NCBI GenBank assembly: GCA_963771705.1
Contig: CAVYUP010000005.1
Location: 1-64,000 of the forward strand
Reading direction: 5' to 3'
DNA: 64,000 nucleotides
DNA from: DATFVA01 sp963771705
GTDB lineage: Bacteria; Bacteroidota; Ignavibacteria; Ignavibacteriales; Ignavibacteriaceae
How positions within the stretch are numbered: position 1 is the first letter of the stretch; each line of letters opens with the position of its first letter. A program made the position numbers and the translations under genes. The notes beneath the pieces are model-generated. The model was not told the DNA's origin. It searched no databases and saw nothing but the letters and a program-made list of their open reading frames with translations. This document shows positions 24,090-32,480 of the stretch, piece by piece.

Positions 24090-24983
24090 ATGATTGATGT
24101 AACCTCAATAGGAGAAGTATTATTTGATATATATCCAGGGTCAAAAACGCTGGGCGGAGCCTCCTTTAACTTTTTTTATCACTATACGAAGCTGACCGGG
24201 CATGGTAATTTCGTAAGCCGCGTAGGAGAAGATGACAATGGACAGGAAATACTTGATTTTATTACAAAAAATCAGCTGTCCACAAAGTACATAAAAACCG
24301 ATCCGGTACATCCTACCGGAGAATCTATCGCAATTCTGGATGAAAAAAAAATTCCCTCATGGCAGATAAAAACCGGAACCGCATATGATTTCATCGAGGT
24401 AGAAGACGAACTTACTGATCTTATAAACGAGAAAACTGACTGTTTGTATTTCGGTACGCTGGCCCAAAGGAATATCACAACGAGAGAAACAATACATCAT
24501 TTCTTTGGACGGGATATAAAATACTTCTGCGATTTAAATATCAGGCAAAATTTTTATACCAGGGAGTTAATTAAGGAATGTGTGGAGATGTGTGATGTTC
24601 TTAAGCTCAATATAGAGGAGCTTTATCTCGTTAATACCTTAATACTGGATAAAAACTTTGATTCTTACGAGACCCCAAAAAGATTATTAAATCAATTATC
24701 TATCAAACAGTTGTGTGTCACCCATGGCGATGGCGGGGCTGTAATTTATGAGGGAGACCGAAATAGTAACTATAAATTGCCTGTTGATAATGTCGTTGAT
24801 ACTGTCGGGGCTGGTGATGCTTATGCGGCAATCCTGTGTATAGGGTATCTTAAGGGCTGGGATATAGAAAAAATAAATGAAATTGCTTCGAAATTTGCCG
24901 GGGAAATTGTGAAAATAAGCGGTGCCCTGCCGCAGGATTCATCTCTATATGAAGAATATAAAGAGATTATAAATGAGCAATGA
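24090..24983 (+). CDS. PfkB-family sugar kinase, probable fructokinase
   Basis: About 297 residues from the ATG at 24090. An in-frame ATG at 24063 would add nine residues, but MIDVTSIGEVLFD is the usual fructokinase beginning. Family marks: GGASFNFFYH near the start and the PfkB signature DTVGAGDAYAA with the catalytic Asp. It overlaps the sucrose-phosphate synthase gene by 11 bases. With sucrose synthase downstream it would phosphorylate the fructose released when sucrose is cleaved. Fructokinase is preferred over other PfkB members on this context. Confidence 0.83.
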   Translation: MIDVTSIGEVLFDIYPGSKTLGGASFNFFYHYTKLTGHGNFVSRVGEDDNGQEILDFITKNQLSTKYIKTDPVHPTGESIAILDEKKIPSWQIKTGTAYDFIEVEDELTDLINEKTDCLYFGTLAQRNITTRETIHHFFGRDIKYFCDLNIRQNFYTRELIKECVEMCDVLKLNIEELYLVNTLILDKNFDSYETPKRLLNQLSIKQLCVTHGDGGAVIYEGDRNSNYKLPVDNVVDTVGAGDAYAAILCIGYLKGWDIEKINEIASKFAGEIVKISGALPQDSSLYEEYKEIINEQ

Positions 24984-27138
24984 AAGAGACAAGGGACTCT
25001 TTATTCAACTGTATAGTATTCATGGTTTGATCAGGGGTGTGAATCCTGAATTAGGGAGGGATTCAGATACGGGGGGTCAGATAAAGTATGTCCTTGAGCT
25101 TGCTGAAGCATTAAGTCTTGATAATAGAGTTGAAAAAGTTGAACTTTTAACCCGCCGGTTAAAGGATAAAAATGTATCAGAAGATTATGCTAAGCCATTT
25201 GAAAAGGTCAATGAGAAGCTCAGCATTATAAGAATAAAGGCTGGCGGAGGAAAATATCTGCGCAAGGAACTGCTGTGGGAGCATTTGGAGGAATTTGTTG
25301 ACAAAAGCATAAAGCATATTAAGTCTGGAGGCCGTCTTCCGGATATAATCCACAGCCATTATGCTGATGCGGGCTACGTCTGCAGTGAGCTCACCAAGTT
25401 CTTTGGTATACCTTTTATCCATACGGGACATTCACTTGGAAAGGATAAGCAAAGAAAATTACTCAATGGGGGAATGAGTGGTGATGAAATTGAAAAAAGA
25501 TATAAAATTAGTCACCGGATCAAGATTGAAGAGGATATAATTTATTTTGCGGATATGATCGTTACAAGCACATCGCAGGAAATTGATAAACAATATGGTG
25601 ATTATGAGAATACTGAGAAAAGAAAATTTAAGGTAATCCCTCCCGGGGTGGACATTCAGAAATTCTACCCATTCAATCAGAAACCTGAAGATAAAGATGA
25701 ATCAGAAAAATGGAAGGGCATAATAGGGGAAAAGCTTTTCAGGTTTTTTGTTGACGTTAACAAACCAATGATCCTCACCATCTGCCGCCCGGATAAGAGA
25801 AAAAATATTTCGGGCTTGATTAAGGCATATGGAGAAAACAAAGATCTTCAATATAAATCTAACCTGGCCATATTTGCGGGAATAAGGGAAGATATCCAGG
25901 AAATGCCTGAGAATGAACGTGAGGTCCTTACCGAGATTCTTCTGCTGATGGACAAATATAATCTGTATGGAAAAATGGCAATTCCTAAAAGACACGATAC
26001 AGAGCATGAAATTCCTCAGTTATATCGCATCGCGGCACAATCTCATGGCATATTCGTAAATGCTGCACTTGCTGAGCCGTTTGGTTTAACACTTATTGAG
26101 GCGGCTGCTTCCGGTGTTCCGGTTGTTGCAACGAATGATGGAGGACCGAGAGACATCATTGAAAATTGTAAGCACGGAATTCTGGTTGATGTTTCTGATT
26201 CTGATAATATAGCAAAAGCTATAAGAGAAATTCTGGGAAATCCCGGACTTTGGGATGATTTTTCAAATAATGGGATTAAAAATGTGGGGGAATACTATAC
26301 CTGGAAAGCTCACAAAGATACCTACCTGGCCGAAGTGCAGAAACTTCTTAAGAAAGAACTTGATAAAAAAAATACTTTTGCTGTTGTCGGTAAAAAACTC
26401 TTCTCAATGGAGAAATTAATCGTCTCTGATATAGATAATACCCTGCTTGGAAGTGAGGAAGGCCTTGAGGAATTCAAATCTATACTCGCTTCGGGAAAAG
26501 ATAAGCCGGGGTTTGCGGTGGCAACCGGAAGGATGGTAGATTCTGCGATAAATGTTCTAAAGGAAAATAAGGTGTTGATACCCGATGTGATTATCTCCTC
26601 TGTAGGTTCCGAGATTTATTATAACTTTAAAGGAGATCTGATATATTCGAAGGGATGGGATGCTCATATTGCTCATCAATGGCAGAGAGATAAAATAGAA
26701 ACCGTCCTGAATAAATTAGAATTTCTTGAACCTCAGGAAGAATTCACACAACGAAAGTTTAAAATAAGTTACTTTATGGAAGAAAACTCCGATAATCTTC
26801 AGCAGGTAAAAGATGTTTTGGTAAAAAACAGATTGAAGACTACAGTAATATTCAGCCATGGACGGTTTCTGGATATCCTCCCTTACAGAGCTTCAAAAGG
26901 AAAAGCGATACGTTACCTGGCTTACCGATGGAATATCCCCTACGAACATATACTGGTAGCAGGAGACTCCGGTAATGATAAGGAGATGCTGAAAGGTGAA
27001 TTGCTTGGTGTTGTGGTTTCTAATTACAGCAAAGAACTGGAAGGTTTAAAAGGCAGTAAGAGAATTTACTTTTCAAAAAGAGAATTCGCCGGAGGAATAA
27101 TTGATGGGATTAAACATTATAATTTTCTTAATCTTTAA
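24973..27138 (+). CDS. Bifunctional sucrose-phosphate synthase/sucrose-phosphatase
   Basis: Protein of 721 residues in two parts. Residues about 7-455 form a GT4 (GT-B) domain with SPS landmarks: FIQLYSIHGLIRG, RDSDTGGQIKYV, SHYADAGYV, HTGHSLGKDK and the acceptor/nucleotide motif AEPFGLTLIEAAASG. Residues about 475-721 form a HAD phosphatase with nucleophile motif DIDNTLLG and GDSGNDKEML. Known SPS makes sucrose-6-phosphate from a nucleotide-glucose and fructose-6-phosphate, and SPP removes the phosphate. Whether the HAD part is active cannot be proven by eye, but its motifs are intact. It is the middle gene of the sucrose operon. Confidence 0.9.
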   Translation: MSNERDKGLFIQLYSIHGLIRGVNPELGRDSDTGGQIKYVLELAEALSLDNRVEKVELLTRRLKDKNVSEDYAKPFEKVNEKLSIIRIKAGGGKYLRKELLWEHLEEFVDKSIKHIKSGGRLPDIIHSHYADAGYVCSELTKFFGIPFIHTGHSLGKDKQRKLLNGGMSGDEIEKRYKISHRIKIEEDIIYFADMIVTSTSQEIDKQYGDYENTEKRKFKVIPPGVDIQKFYPFNQKPEDKDESEKWKGIIGEKLFRFFVDVNKPMILTICRPDKRKNISGLIKAYGENKDLQYKSNLAIFAGIREDIQEMPENEREVLTEILLLMDKYNLYGKMAIPKRHDTEHEIPQLYRIAAQSHGIFVNAALAEPFGLTLIEAAASGVPVVATNDGGPRDIIENCKHGILVDVSDSDNIAKAIREILGNPGLWDDFSNNGIKNVGEYYTWKAHKDTYLAEVQKLLKKELDKKNTFAVVGKKLFSMEKLIVSDIDNTLLGSEEGLEEFKSILASGKDKPGFAVATGRMVDSAINVLKENKVLIPDVIISSVGSEIYYNFKGDLIYSKGWDAHIAHQWQRDKIETVLNKLEFLEPQEEFTQRKFKISYFMEENSDNLQQVKDVLVKNRLKTTVIFSHGRFLDILPYRASKGKAIRYLAYRWNIPYEHILVAGDSGNDKEMLKGELLGVVVSNYSKELEGLKGSKRIYFSKREFAGGIIDGIKHYNFLNL

Positions 27139-27152
27139 AGGATGTTAAAAGC

Positions 27153-29552
27153 TTGAGTAAACAGATAAACGCAATAATAGAAGATAATAAAAAGGATTTT
27201 TTCAGGTATCTCAACCGGGTTAGTTCGAATGAAAACAAGTTGATGGTTTTTGGGAATCTTAAAGAGATTCTGGAAGACTTCAAAAAGAGTGATAAGAAAA
27301 AGGGGAACTATAAAGCTATAAGCGAAGTAATCCAAAAGGTCACTGAATCGGTAACTATCGGAAGCTGCATTTATTTTGAAATAAGGGGCAGCATAGGTCA
27401 TTCAGATTTTTATAAATTTAATATTGAAGAGAAATATTTCGAGGAGACAGATGTTAACGCTTATCTCGAAGCAAAAGAATCCTTTATTTCTCCCCATAAT
27501 GAAGAGGATATCCTCTCTCTGAATTTCAGGACTTTCTATGATAAATTTCCAAGCATACGCGAGGCGAAAAGCATAGGGCGTGGTGTTGAATTCCTTAACC
27601 GTTATCTATCCAGTACCATGTTCACACATCCCGAAAAAATGCGTAAGGCATTATTTGATTTTCTTTTCGTTCACAAACATAATTCGCATCAATTAATCCT
27701 GAATGATCGGGTTAAGGATCCGGACGATTTAAGCAAGAAAATTGATAAGGCTCTTAACTTACTCAAGAAAAAACCTGAGGATGATGATTATAAAAACTTC
27801 AGTAATGATCTGCAGGATCTTGGATTTGAGAGAGGATTAGGAAATACAGCTGGTTCTGTGATAGAAAGCCTGAAACAGCTCGACAGCCTACTCCAGACTC
27901 CTGATTTTTTTGCCTTAAAGAAATTTCTTTCAAATATCCCGATGATCTTTAATATCGCAATTATTTCGCCGCATGGTTATTTCGGACAGGAGGGGGTTTT
28001 GGGACTGCCTGATACTGGAGGTCAGGTTGTTTACATCCTTGATCAGGTTAAAGCTCTTGAAAAAGCTATGATAGAATCTCTTTCAGAAGCTGGTATAGAA
28101 GCTACTCCGAAGATTATTATCCTTACCCGCCTTATACCAAATGCTGGAAATACAAAATCAAATCAGAGACTTGAAAAAGTTTACGATACTGAAAATTCTT
28201 GGATACTTCGTGTTCCATTTCGCTCTAATAATCCTGCTGTAACAGATAACTGGATTTCGCGTTTTGAGGTCTGGCCATATCTTGAAGATTTTGCTGAGGA
28301 TTCATATAAAGAACTTCTTGCTGAGTTTGGATCAAGACCTGATTTTATAATCGGGAATTACTCTGATGGGAATACGGTTGCCTTTATGTTATCCAGAAAA
28401 TACGGTGTTACCCAATGCAATATTGCACATGCACTGGAAAAAAGTAAATACCTGTATAGCGCTTTATACTGGAAAAATCTCGAGGAGCAGTATCATTTCT
28501 CCACTCAGTTTACAGCGGACCTCATTGCCATGAACGCCGCTAATATTATAATCACTTCTTCATATCAGGAAATAGCGGGAACGGAAGATAGCATTGGTCA
28601 ATACGAATCCTATAAATATTTTACGATGCCTGAGCTTTATAGGGTTACCGGAGGTATAAATCTGTTTCATCCCAAATTCAATATTGTCCCTCCCGGCGTA
28701 AATTTCAGTTTTTATTTCCCTTTTACTCAGGAGGAGGACAGGCTCCATGAACTAAAGGAGGAATTGAACGATCTGATCTTTAATAATAATGACGACCCTG
28801 ACGTTATTGGAAAGTTGAAGAATCCGGGTCTTACTCCTATTTTTTCCCTGGCCCGTCTTGATAAAATCAAAAACTTAACTTCGCTCGTCAGATGGTTTGG
28901 GGAGAGCAAAGAACTGCAGGAAATTTCAAACATTATTATTGTAGCAGGAAACGTCCGGACGGAGGATTCAAATGATGAAGAGGAAAAAGAGCAGATTCGG
29001 CTTATGCATTCTCTCATAGAAGAATATAACCTTCATGATAAAATCCGGTGGATAGGCAAGCTCTTCCGGAAAGATCAGACAGGAGAAGTATACAGGTTGA
29101 TTGCGGATCATAAAGGTATTTTCGTTCAGCCCGCTTTGTTTGAAGGATTTGGATTAACTGTTCTGGAAGCTATGCATTCCGGTCTTCCCGTTTTTGCCAC
29201 AATGTATGGTGGTCCTCTCGAAATAATTGAAGATCAGATAAATGGATTCCACATAGACCCGGTAAATGCTCAAGAAACCACTAAAACAATTCTCGACTTT
29301 GTTCGTGAGGTAAGAGAGGATGATTCCATATGGAAGAGAATCTCAAAAAAAGCTATCGATAGAGTTGAGAAAGATTATAACTGGGATTTATATGCAAAAA
29401 AACTGCTTGAACTGGCAAAGATCTACGGTTTCTGGCGTTATACAACAAATATTGAAATGGAGGAGATGAATTCTTATCTGGATGTAATATTTCATCTTCT
29501 GTATAAACCCAGGGCAAAAGCTATAATGGAGAAGCATAATAATATCAGATAG
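27153..29552 (+). CDS. Sucrose synthase
   Basis: Protein of 799 residues, the normal length for the family. It starts at TTG 27153, with AAAGGA (27137-27142) ten bases upstream; the nearby ATG at 27142 is out of frame and soon stops. An N-terminal regulatory region (about 1-270) precedes the GT-B core with LPDTGGQVVYILDQVKALE, the SQFTADL-like segment FSTQFTADLIAMN, ITSSYQEIAG and the C-terminal EGFGLTVLEAMHSGLPVFAT. It reversibly converts sucrose and NDP to NDP-glucose and fructose. The 3' end overlaps the convergent DUF2254 gene by 8 bases. Confidence 0.93.
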   Translation: MSKQINAIIEDNKKDFFRYLNRVSSNENKLMVFGNLKEILEDFKKSDKKKGNYKAISEVIQKVTESVTIGSCIYFEIRGSIGHSDFYKFNIEEKYFEETDVNAYLEAKESFISPHNEEDILSLNFRTFYDKFPSIREAKSIGRGVEFLNRYLSSTMFTHPEKMRKALFDFLFVHKHNSHQLILNDRVKDPDDLSKKIDKALNLLKKKPEDDDYKNFSNDLQDLGFERGLGNTAGSVIESLKQLDSLLQTPDFFALKKFLSNIPMIFNIAIISPHGYFGQEGVLGLPDTGGQVVYILDQVKALEKAMIESLSEAGIEATPKIIILTRLIPNAGNTKSNQRLEKVYDTENSWILRVPFRSNNPAVTDNWISRFEVWPYLEDFAEDSYKELLAEFGSRPDFIIGNYSDGNTVAFMLSRKYGVTQCNIAHALEKSKYLYSALYWKNLEEQYHFSTQFTADLIAMNAANIIITSSYQEIAGTEDSIGQYESYKYFTMPELYRVTGGINLFHPKFNIVPPGVNFSFYFPFTQEEDRLHELKEELNDLIFNNNDDPDVIGKLKNPGLTPIFSLARLDKIKNLTSLVRWFGESKELQEISNIIIVAGNVRTEDSNDEEEKEQIRLMHSLIEEYNLHDKIRWIGKLFRKDQTGEVYRLIADHKGIFVQPALFEGFGLTVLEAMHSGLPVFATMYGGPLEIIEDQINGFHIDPVNAQETTKTILDFVREVREDDSIWKRISKKAIDRVEKDYNWDLYAKKLLELAKIYGFWRYTTNIEMEEMNSYLDVIFHLLYKPRAKAIMEKHNNIR

Positions 29553-30867
29553 GTATTTTTTTTAATTCGTTTTTTTGATTGCCTATCTGGTTCACTTCTT
29601 CGACAAGTTCATTAATTTTTTTTCGGTCTGCTGAGTTGGTTAGATATTTGTCTGCACCCTCTATCATTATTTTCACTTCATTAAATATGGGCTCATCAAA
29701 TTTGTCCGATTCTGTGGAAAGAAGGATTTCTCTTAAAGAATGAAGAAGTTTTAAGGTAACCACAATATCGTTTTTTCCGTATTCGCGAATAGGAGCGTAA
29801 CAAAAATAAAGCAGATCTTCATTTGAGGGGTTGCATAATAATATCATCGGTTTTTCATTAGAATAGATAAACCTTTTTTCCTTAAGTTTTAGTTTGAGAG
29901 AGATGAGATCTGTAAGATAATCTATAGCTTTTATAGCTGTGCCTGGATCATTAATTCCGGGACTTAATGCTTTAACCGCTGTTTCGGTTATCTGCTTGAA
30001 ACCGAAATAATAATTTTCCTGTACTATTTCTTCCTCAAAGAAAATAAAGTTGCCAAGAAGCTGTTGCATGGCTTTTTCTTCCAATTCACTGCTGATCCTG
30101 GCCATTGGAAAATTTTTAAGGACGAATGTACCCAGAGGAATTGTGATTTCCAGTTTGCTGTTGTTTTCCTTAAGTATTTCCAGAATTTTATTTTGCTCAA
30201 TTCTTTGAAGATACCCTGATTGCGGACTCTTCACCATAGTCCAGCTCTCGCTGTTTCCAAACTCTGAATCTCCATTATATCTGTTCTCTTCCTCTTCTTT
30301 TTTTAATCCTCCTATCGTCTTTTTATAAATTTCCTGGAGTATGTTTCCTATTTGTATCGAGTTTGAAATGGAGTGAATAAAGTAGACAAAGAGAATAAGG
30401 CAGATTATTCCTAAACATTCTCCTATAAATATCGCAAACCCCGGCACAGAAATTACAAAATGTTTGGAATCAATGTTAATCATTATTATAAAACTATAGA
30501 TGAGGGTGCCAACGTAGAATCCCAGCACAACCTGGTGAAATTTCCTTGAAATTAAACCCGGTATGATCCTGGGTGAGTAATTAGTGGCGGCCTGATTAAA
30601 CACAATCATTACCATAGTGAAGCTAAAGACAGTAAGTGAAATAACTCCGCCGGCAATCGTACTCATTATTACCCTTGCGGTATCTTTGCTTGATATTGTC
30701 AGTAATGGGAAGTTTTTAATAAAATATTTTGTGTAGCCGGTTGATTCAAGGAATATCATACCGACACTGATTAGAAAAAACAAAACACTTATAAGCGTAG
30801 GATAAAAACCAATACTGTTGGTTAGAAGGTGATACCAGACTTTTATTTTATAGGTAAGCTTATTCAT
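29545..30867 (-). CDS. DUF2254 family membrane protein
   Basis: Protein of 440 residues: four membrane helices in the first 160 residues (around 20-38, 62-92, 110-130, 138-160) and a large cytoplasmic C-terminal domain. The DUF2254 signature is clear (AGGVISLTVFSFTMVMIVFNQAATNYSPR, written here in pieces: ISLTVFSFTMV, NQAATNYSPRI; later ALSPGINDPGTA). The function of the family is unknown. Confidence 0.85.
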   Translation of the reverse strand: MNKLTYKIKVWYHLLTNSIGFYPTLISVLFFLISVGMIFLESTGYTKYFIKNFPLLTISSKDTARVIMSTIAGGVISLTVFSFTMVMIVFNQAATNYSPRIIPGLISRKFHQVVLGFYVGTLIYSFIIMINIDSKHFVISVPGFAIFIGECLGIICLILFVYFIHSISNSIQIGNILQEIYKKTIGGLKKEEEENRYNGDSEFGNSESWTMVKSPQSGYLQRIEQNKILEILKENNSKLEITIPLGTFVLKNFPMARISSELEEKAMQQLLGNFIFFEEEIVQENYYFGFKQITETAVKALSPGINDPGTAIKAIDYLTDLISLKLKLKEKRFIYSNEKPMILLCNPSNEDLLYFCYAPIREYGKNDIVVTLKLLHSLREILLSTESDKFDEPIFNEVKIMIEGADKYLTNSADRKKINELVEEVNQIGNQKNELKKIPI

Positions 30868-30955
30868 CCATGTTTAATTTATTTATGATTCCTAACTTCT
30901 TATATGCAGTGTGTCACGGCAAAAAAGGCTGCGATACTTCAGTATTTATGTAGAT

Positions 30956-30963
30956 TAATTTTG
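30956..30963 (+). promoter_or_regulatory. Possible -7 element before hemL
   Basis: TAATTTTG fits the FCB -7 consensus TAnnTTTG, with a start near 30970 and a leader of about 55 bases. No good -33 TTTG was found at the right distance, so support is weak. Confidence 0.3.
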
Positions 30964-31024
30964 AGCTATGGATTATCTTTCTTTTTCAATTTTATCTTAA
31001 TTAACATTTTCAGTTAAGGATTAC

Positions 31025-32314
31025 ATGAATACAAGCAAAAGTCATCAGCTTTTTGATGAGGCAAAGAAAGTCATTCCAGGTGGTGTTAACTCACCCGTAA
31101 GAGCATTTAAATCGGTGGGCGGAGATCCCTTGTTTATTACAAAAGGAGAGGGTTCTAAAATTTTTGATGTTGATGGTAACAGTTTCATAGATTATATAGG
31201 CAGCTGGGGACCGCATTTGTTTGGACATAATCCTTCGTTTATAGTGAGTGCTCTGCAGGAGGCTCTTAAAAATGGTACCAGCTATGGGGCACCCACTTCG
31301 CTGGAAGTTGGGATGGCAAAGCTGATATCTGAACTCGTTCCTTCAGTAGAAATGGTCAGAATGGTTAATAGCGGCACAGAAGCCACTATGAGCGCTATAA
31401 GGACTGCCAGGGGATATACCCAAAAAGAAAAATTCATAAAATTTGAAGGTTGTTATCATGGACATGCTGATTATTTTTTGATTAAAGCAGGTTCCGGAGC
31501 GCTGACTCTCGGGGTTCCTACCAGTCCCGGTGTAACAAAAGGAAATGCTGCTGACACACTTGTAGCAGACTACAACAACATTGAATCGGTTAAGAAGCTG
31601 ATAAACGTTAATAAAAATGAAATTGCCGCAATTATTATTGAACCTATCGCGGGAAATATGGGAGTAGTAAAAGCTTCTGATGAATTTTTAACTGAATTAA
31701 GAAAAATTTGCGATCAGGAAAATATCGTCCTGATATTTGATGAAGTGATGACGGGCTTTCGTGTTGCTAAAGGCGGAGCGCAGGAAGTTCTGGGGATCAA
31801 ACCTGATCTTACAACTTTTGGTAAAATCATAGGCGGGGGTTTACCTGTTGGTGGATTCGGTGGAAAAAAAGAAATTATGCAGATGATCTCTCCGTCAGGT
31901 CCGGTTTACCAGGCAGGAACTTTAAGCGGAAATCCTCTCGCTATGGCTGCGGGATATGCCGCCCTGACATATATTAAGGAAAATCCCGGCTTATATGATG
32001 AACTTGATAAAAAAGGAAATTTTCTTGAAGAAGGTTTTAAGGAAAACCTGAAACGACTGGGAAAGAAACTGGCCTTAAATCGTGTTGGGTCAATGTCCTG
32101 TTTGTTCTTTACTGAAAGCCCCGTAACCGATTTCCATACTGCTGTCTCATCAGATACTCAACTTTATGGAAAGTATTTTCATGGAATGCTGGAAAGAGGA
32201 GTTTATCTTGCTCCGGCTCAATTTGAGGCTGCTTTTATATCAACAGCACATTCTTCCGAAGATCTGGAAAAAACTATAAAAGCCAATTACGAAACACTAA
32301 AATCTATCTATTAG
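31025..32314 (+). CDS. hemL: Glutamate-1-semialdehyde 2,1-aminomutase
   Basis: PLP enzyme of 429 residues that converts glutamate-1-semialdehyde to 5-aminolevulinate in the C5 route to tetrapyrroles. Marks: GGVNSPVRAFKSVGG near the start, MVNSGTEATMSAIR, FEGCYHGHAD, the PLP Asp in IFDEVMTGFR and the Schiff-base Lys in FGKIIGGGLPVGGFGG. Single gene upstream of the gyrA terminator. Ferrochelatase is also in the window, 29 kb away. Confidence 0.96.
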   Translation: MNTSKSHQLFDEAKKVIPGGVNSPVRAFKSVGGDPLFITKGEGSKIFDVDGNSFIDYIGSWGPHLFGHNPSFIVSALQEALKNGTSYGAPTSLEVGMAKLISELVPSVEMVRMVNSGTEATMSAIRTARGYTQKEKFIKFEGCYHGHADYFLIKAGSGALTLGVPTSPGVTKGNAADTLVADYNNIESVKKLINVNKNEIAAIIIEPIAGNMGVVKASDEFLTELRKICDQENIVLIFDEVMTGFRVAKGGAQEVLGIKPDLTTFGKIIGGGLPVGGFGGKKEIMQMISPSGPVYQAGTLSGNPLAMAAGYAALTYIKENPGLYDELDKKGNFLEEGFKENLKRLGKKLALNRVGSMSCLFFTESPVTDFHTAVSSDTQLYGKYFHGMLERGVYLAPAQFEAAFISTAHSSEDLEKTIKANYETLKSIY

Positions 32315-32385
32315 AGTATAATAGATTCAGCTGCTTTTTATATCGTAGCCGCAGGACTTTTATAAATATTTATCTCCAAAATAAA

Positions 32386-32425
32386 ACACCCAAAAAGCTG
32401 CGATTTTCGCTGACTTTTTGGGTGT
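32386..32425 (-). terminator. Terminator between hemL and gyrA (best for gyrA)
   Basis: 12-bp stem ACACCCAAAAAG/CTTTTTGGGTGT (32386-32397 and 32414-32425) around a 16-base loop that itself contains a GCGA/CGC mini-stem. Read on the minus strand it is followed by a T-rich tract (GTTTTATTTTGG), so it would stop gyrA transcription. It may also act on hemL. Confidence 0.75.
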
Positions 32426-32480
32426 CAATAATTAATTAAGAATAAGTGTCAATTAAAGCCTGTTAGCTTCCTAACATGAC

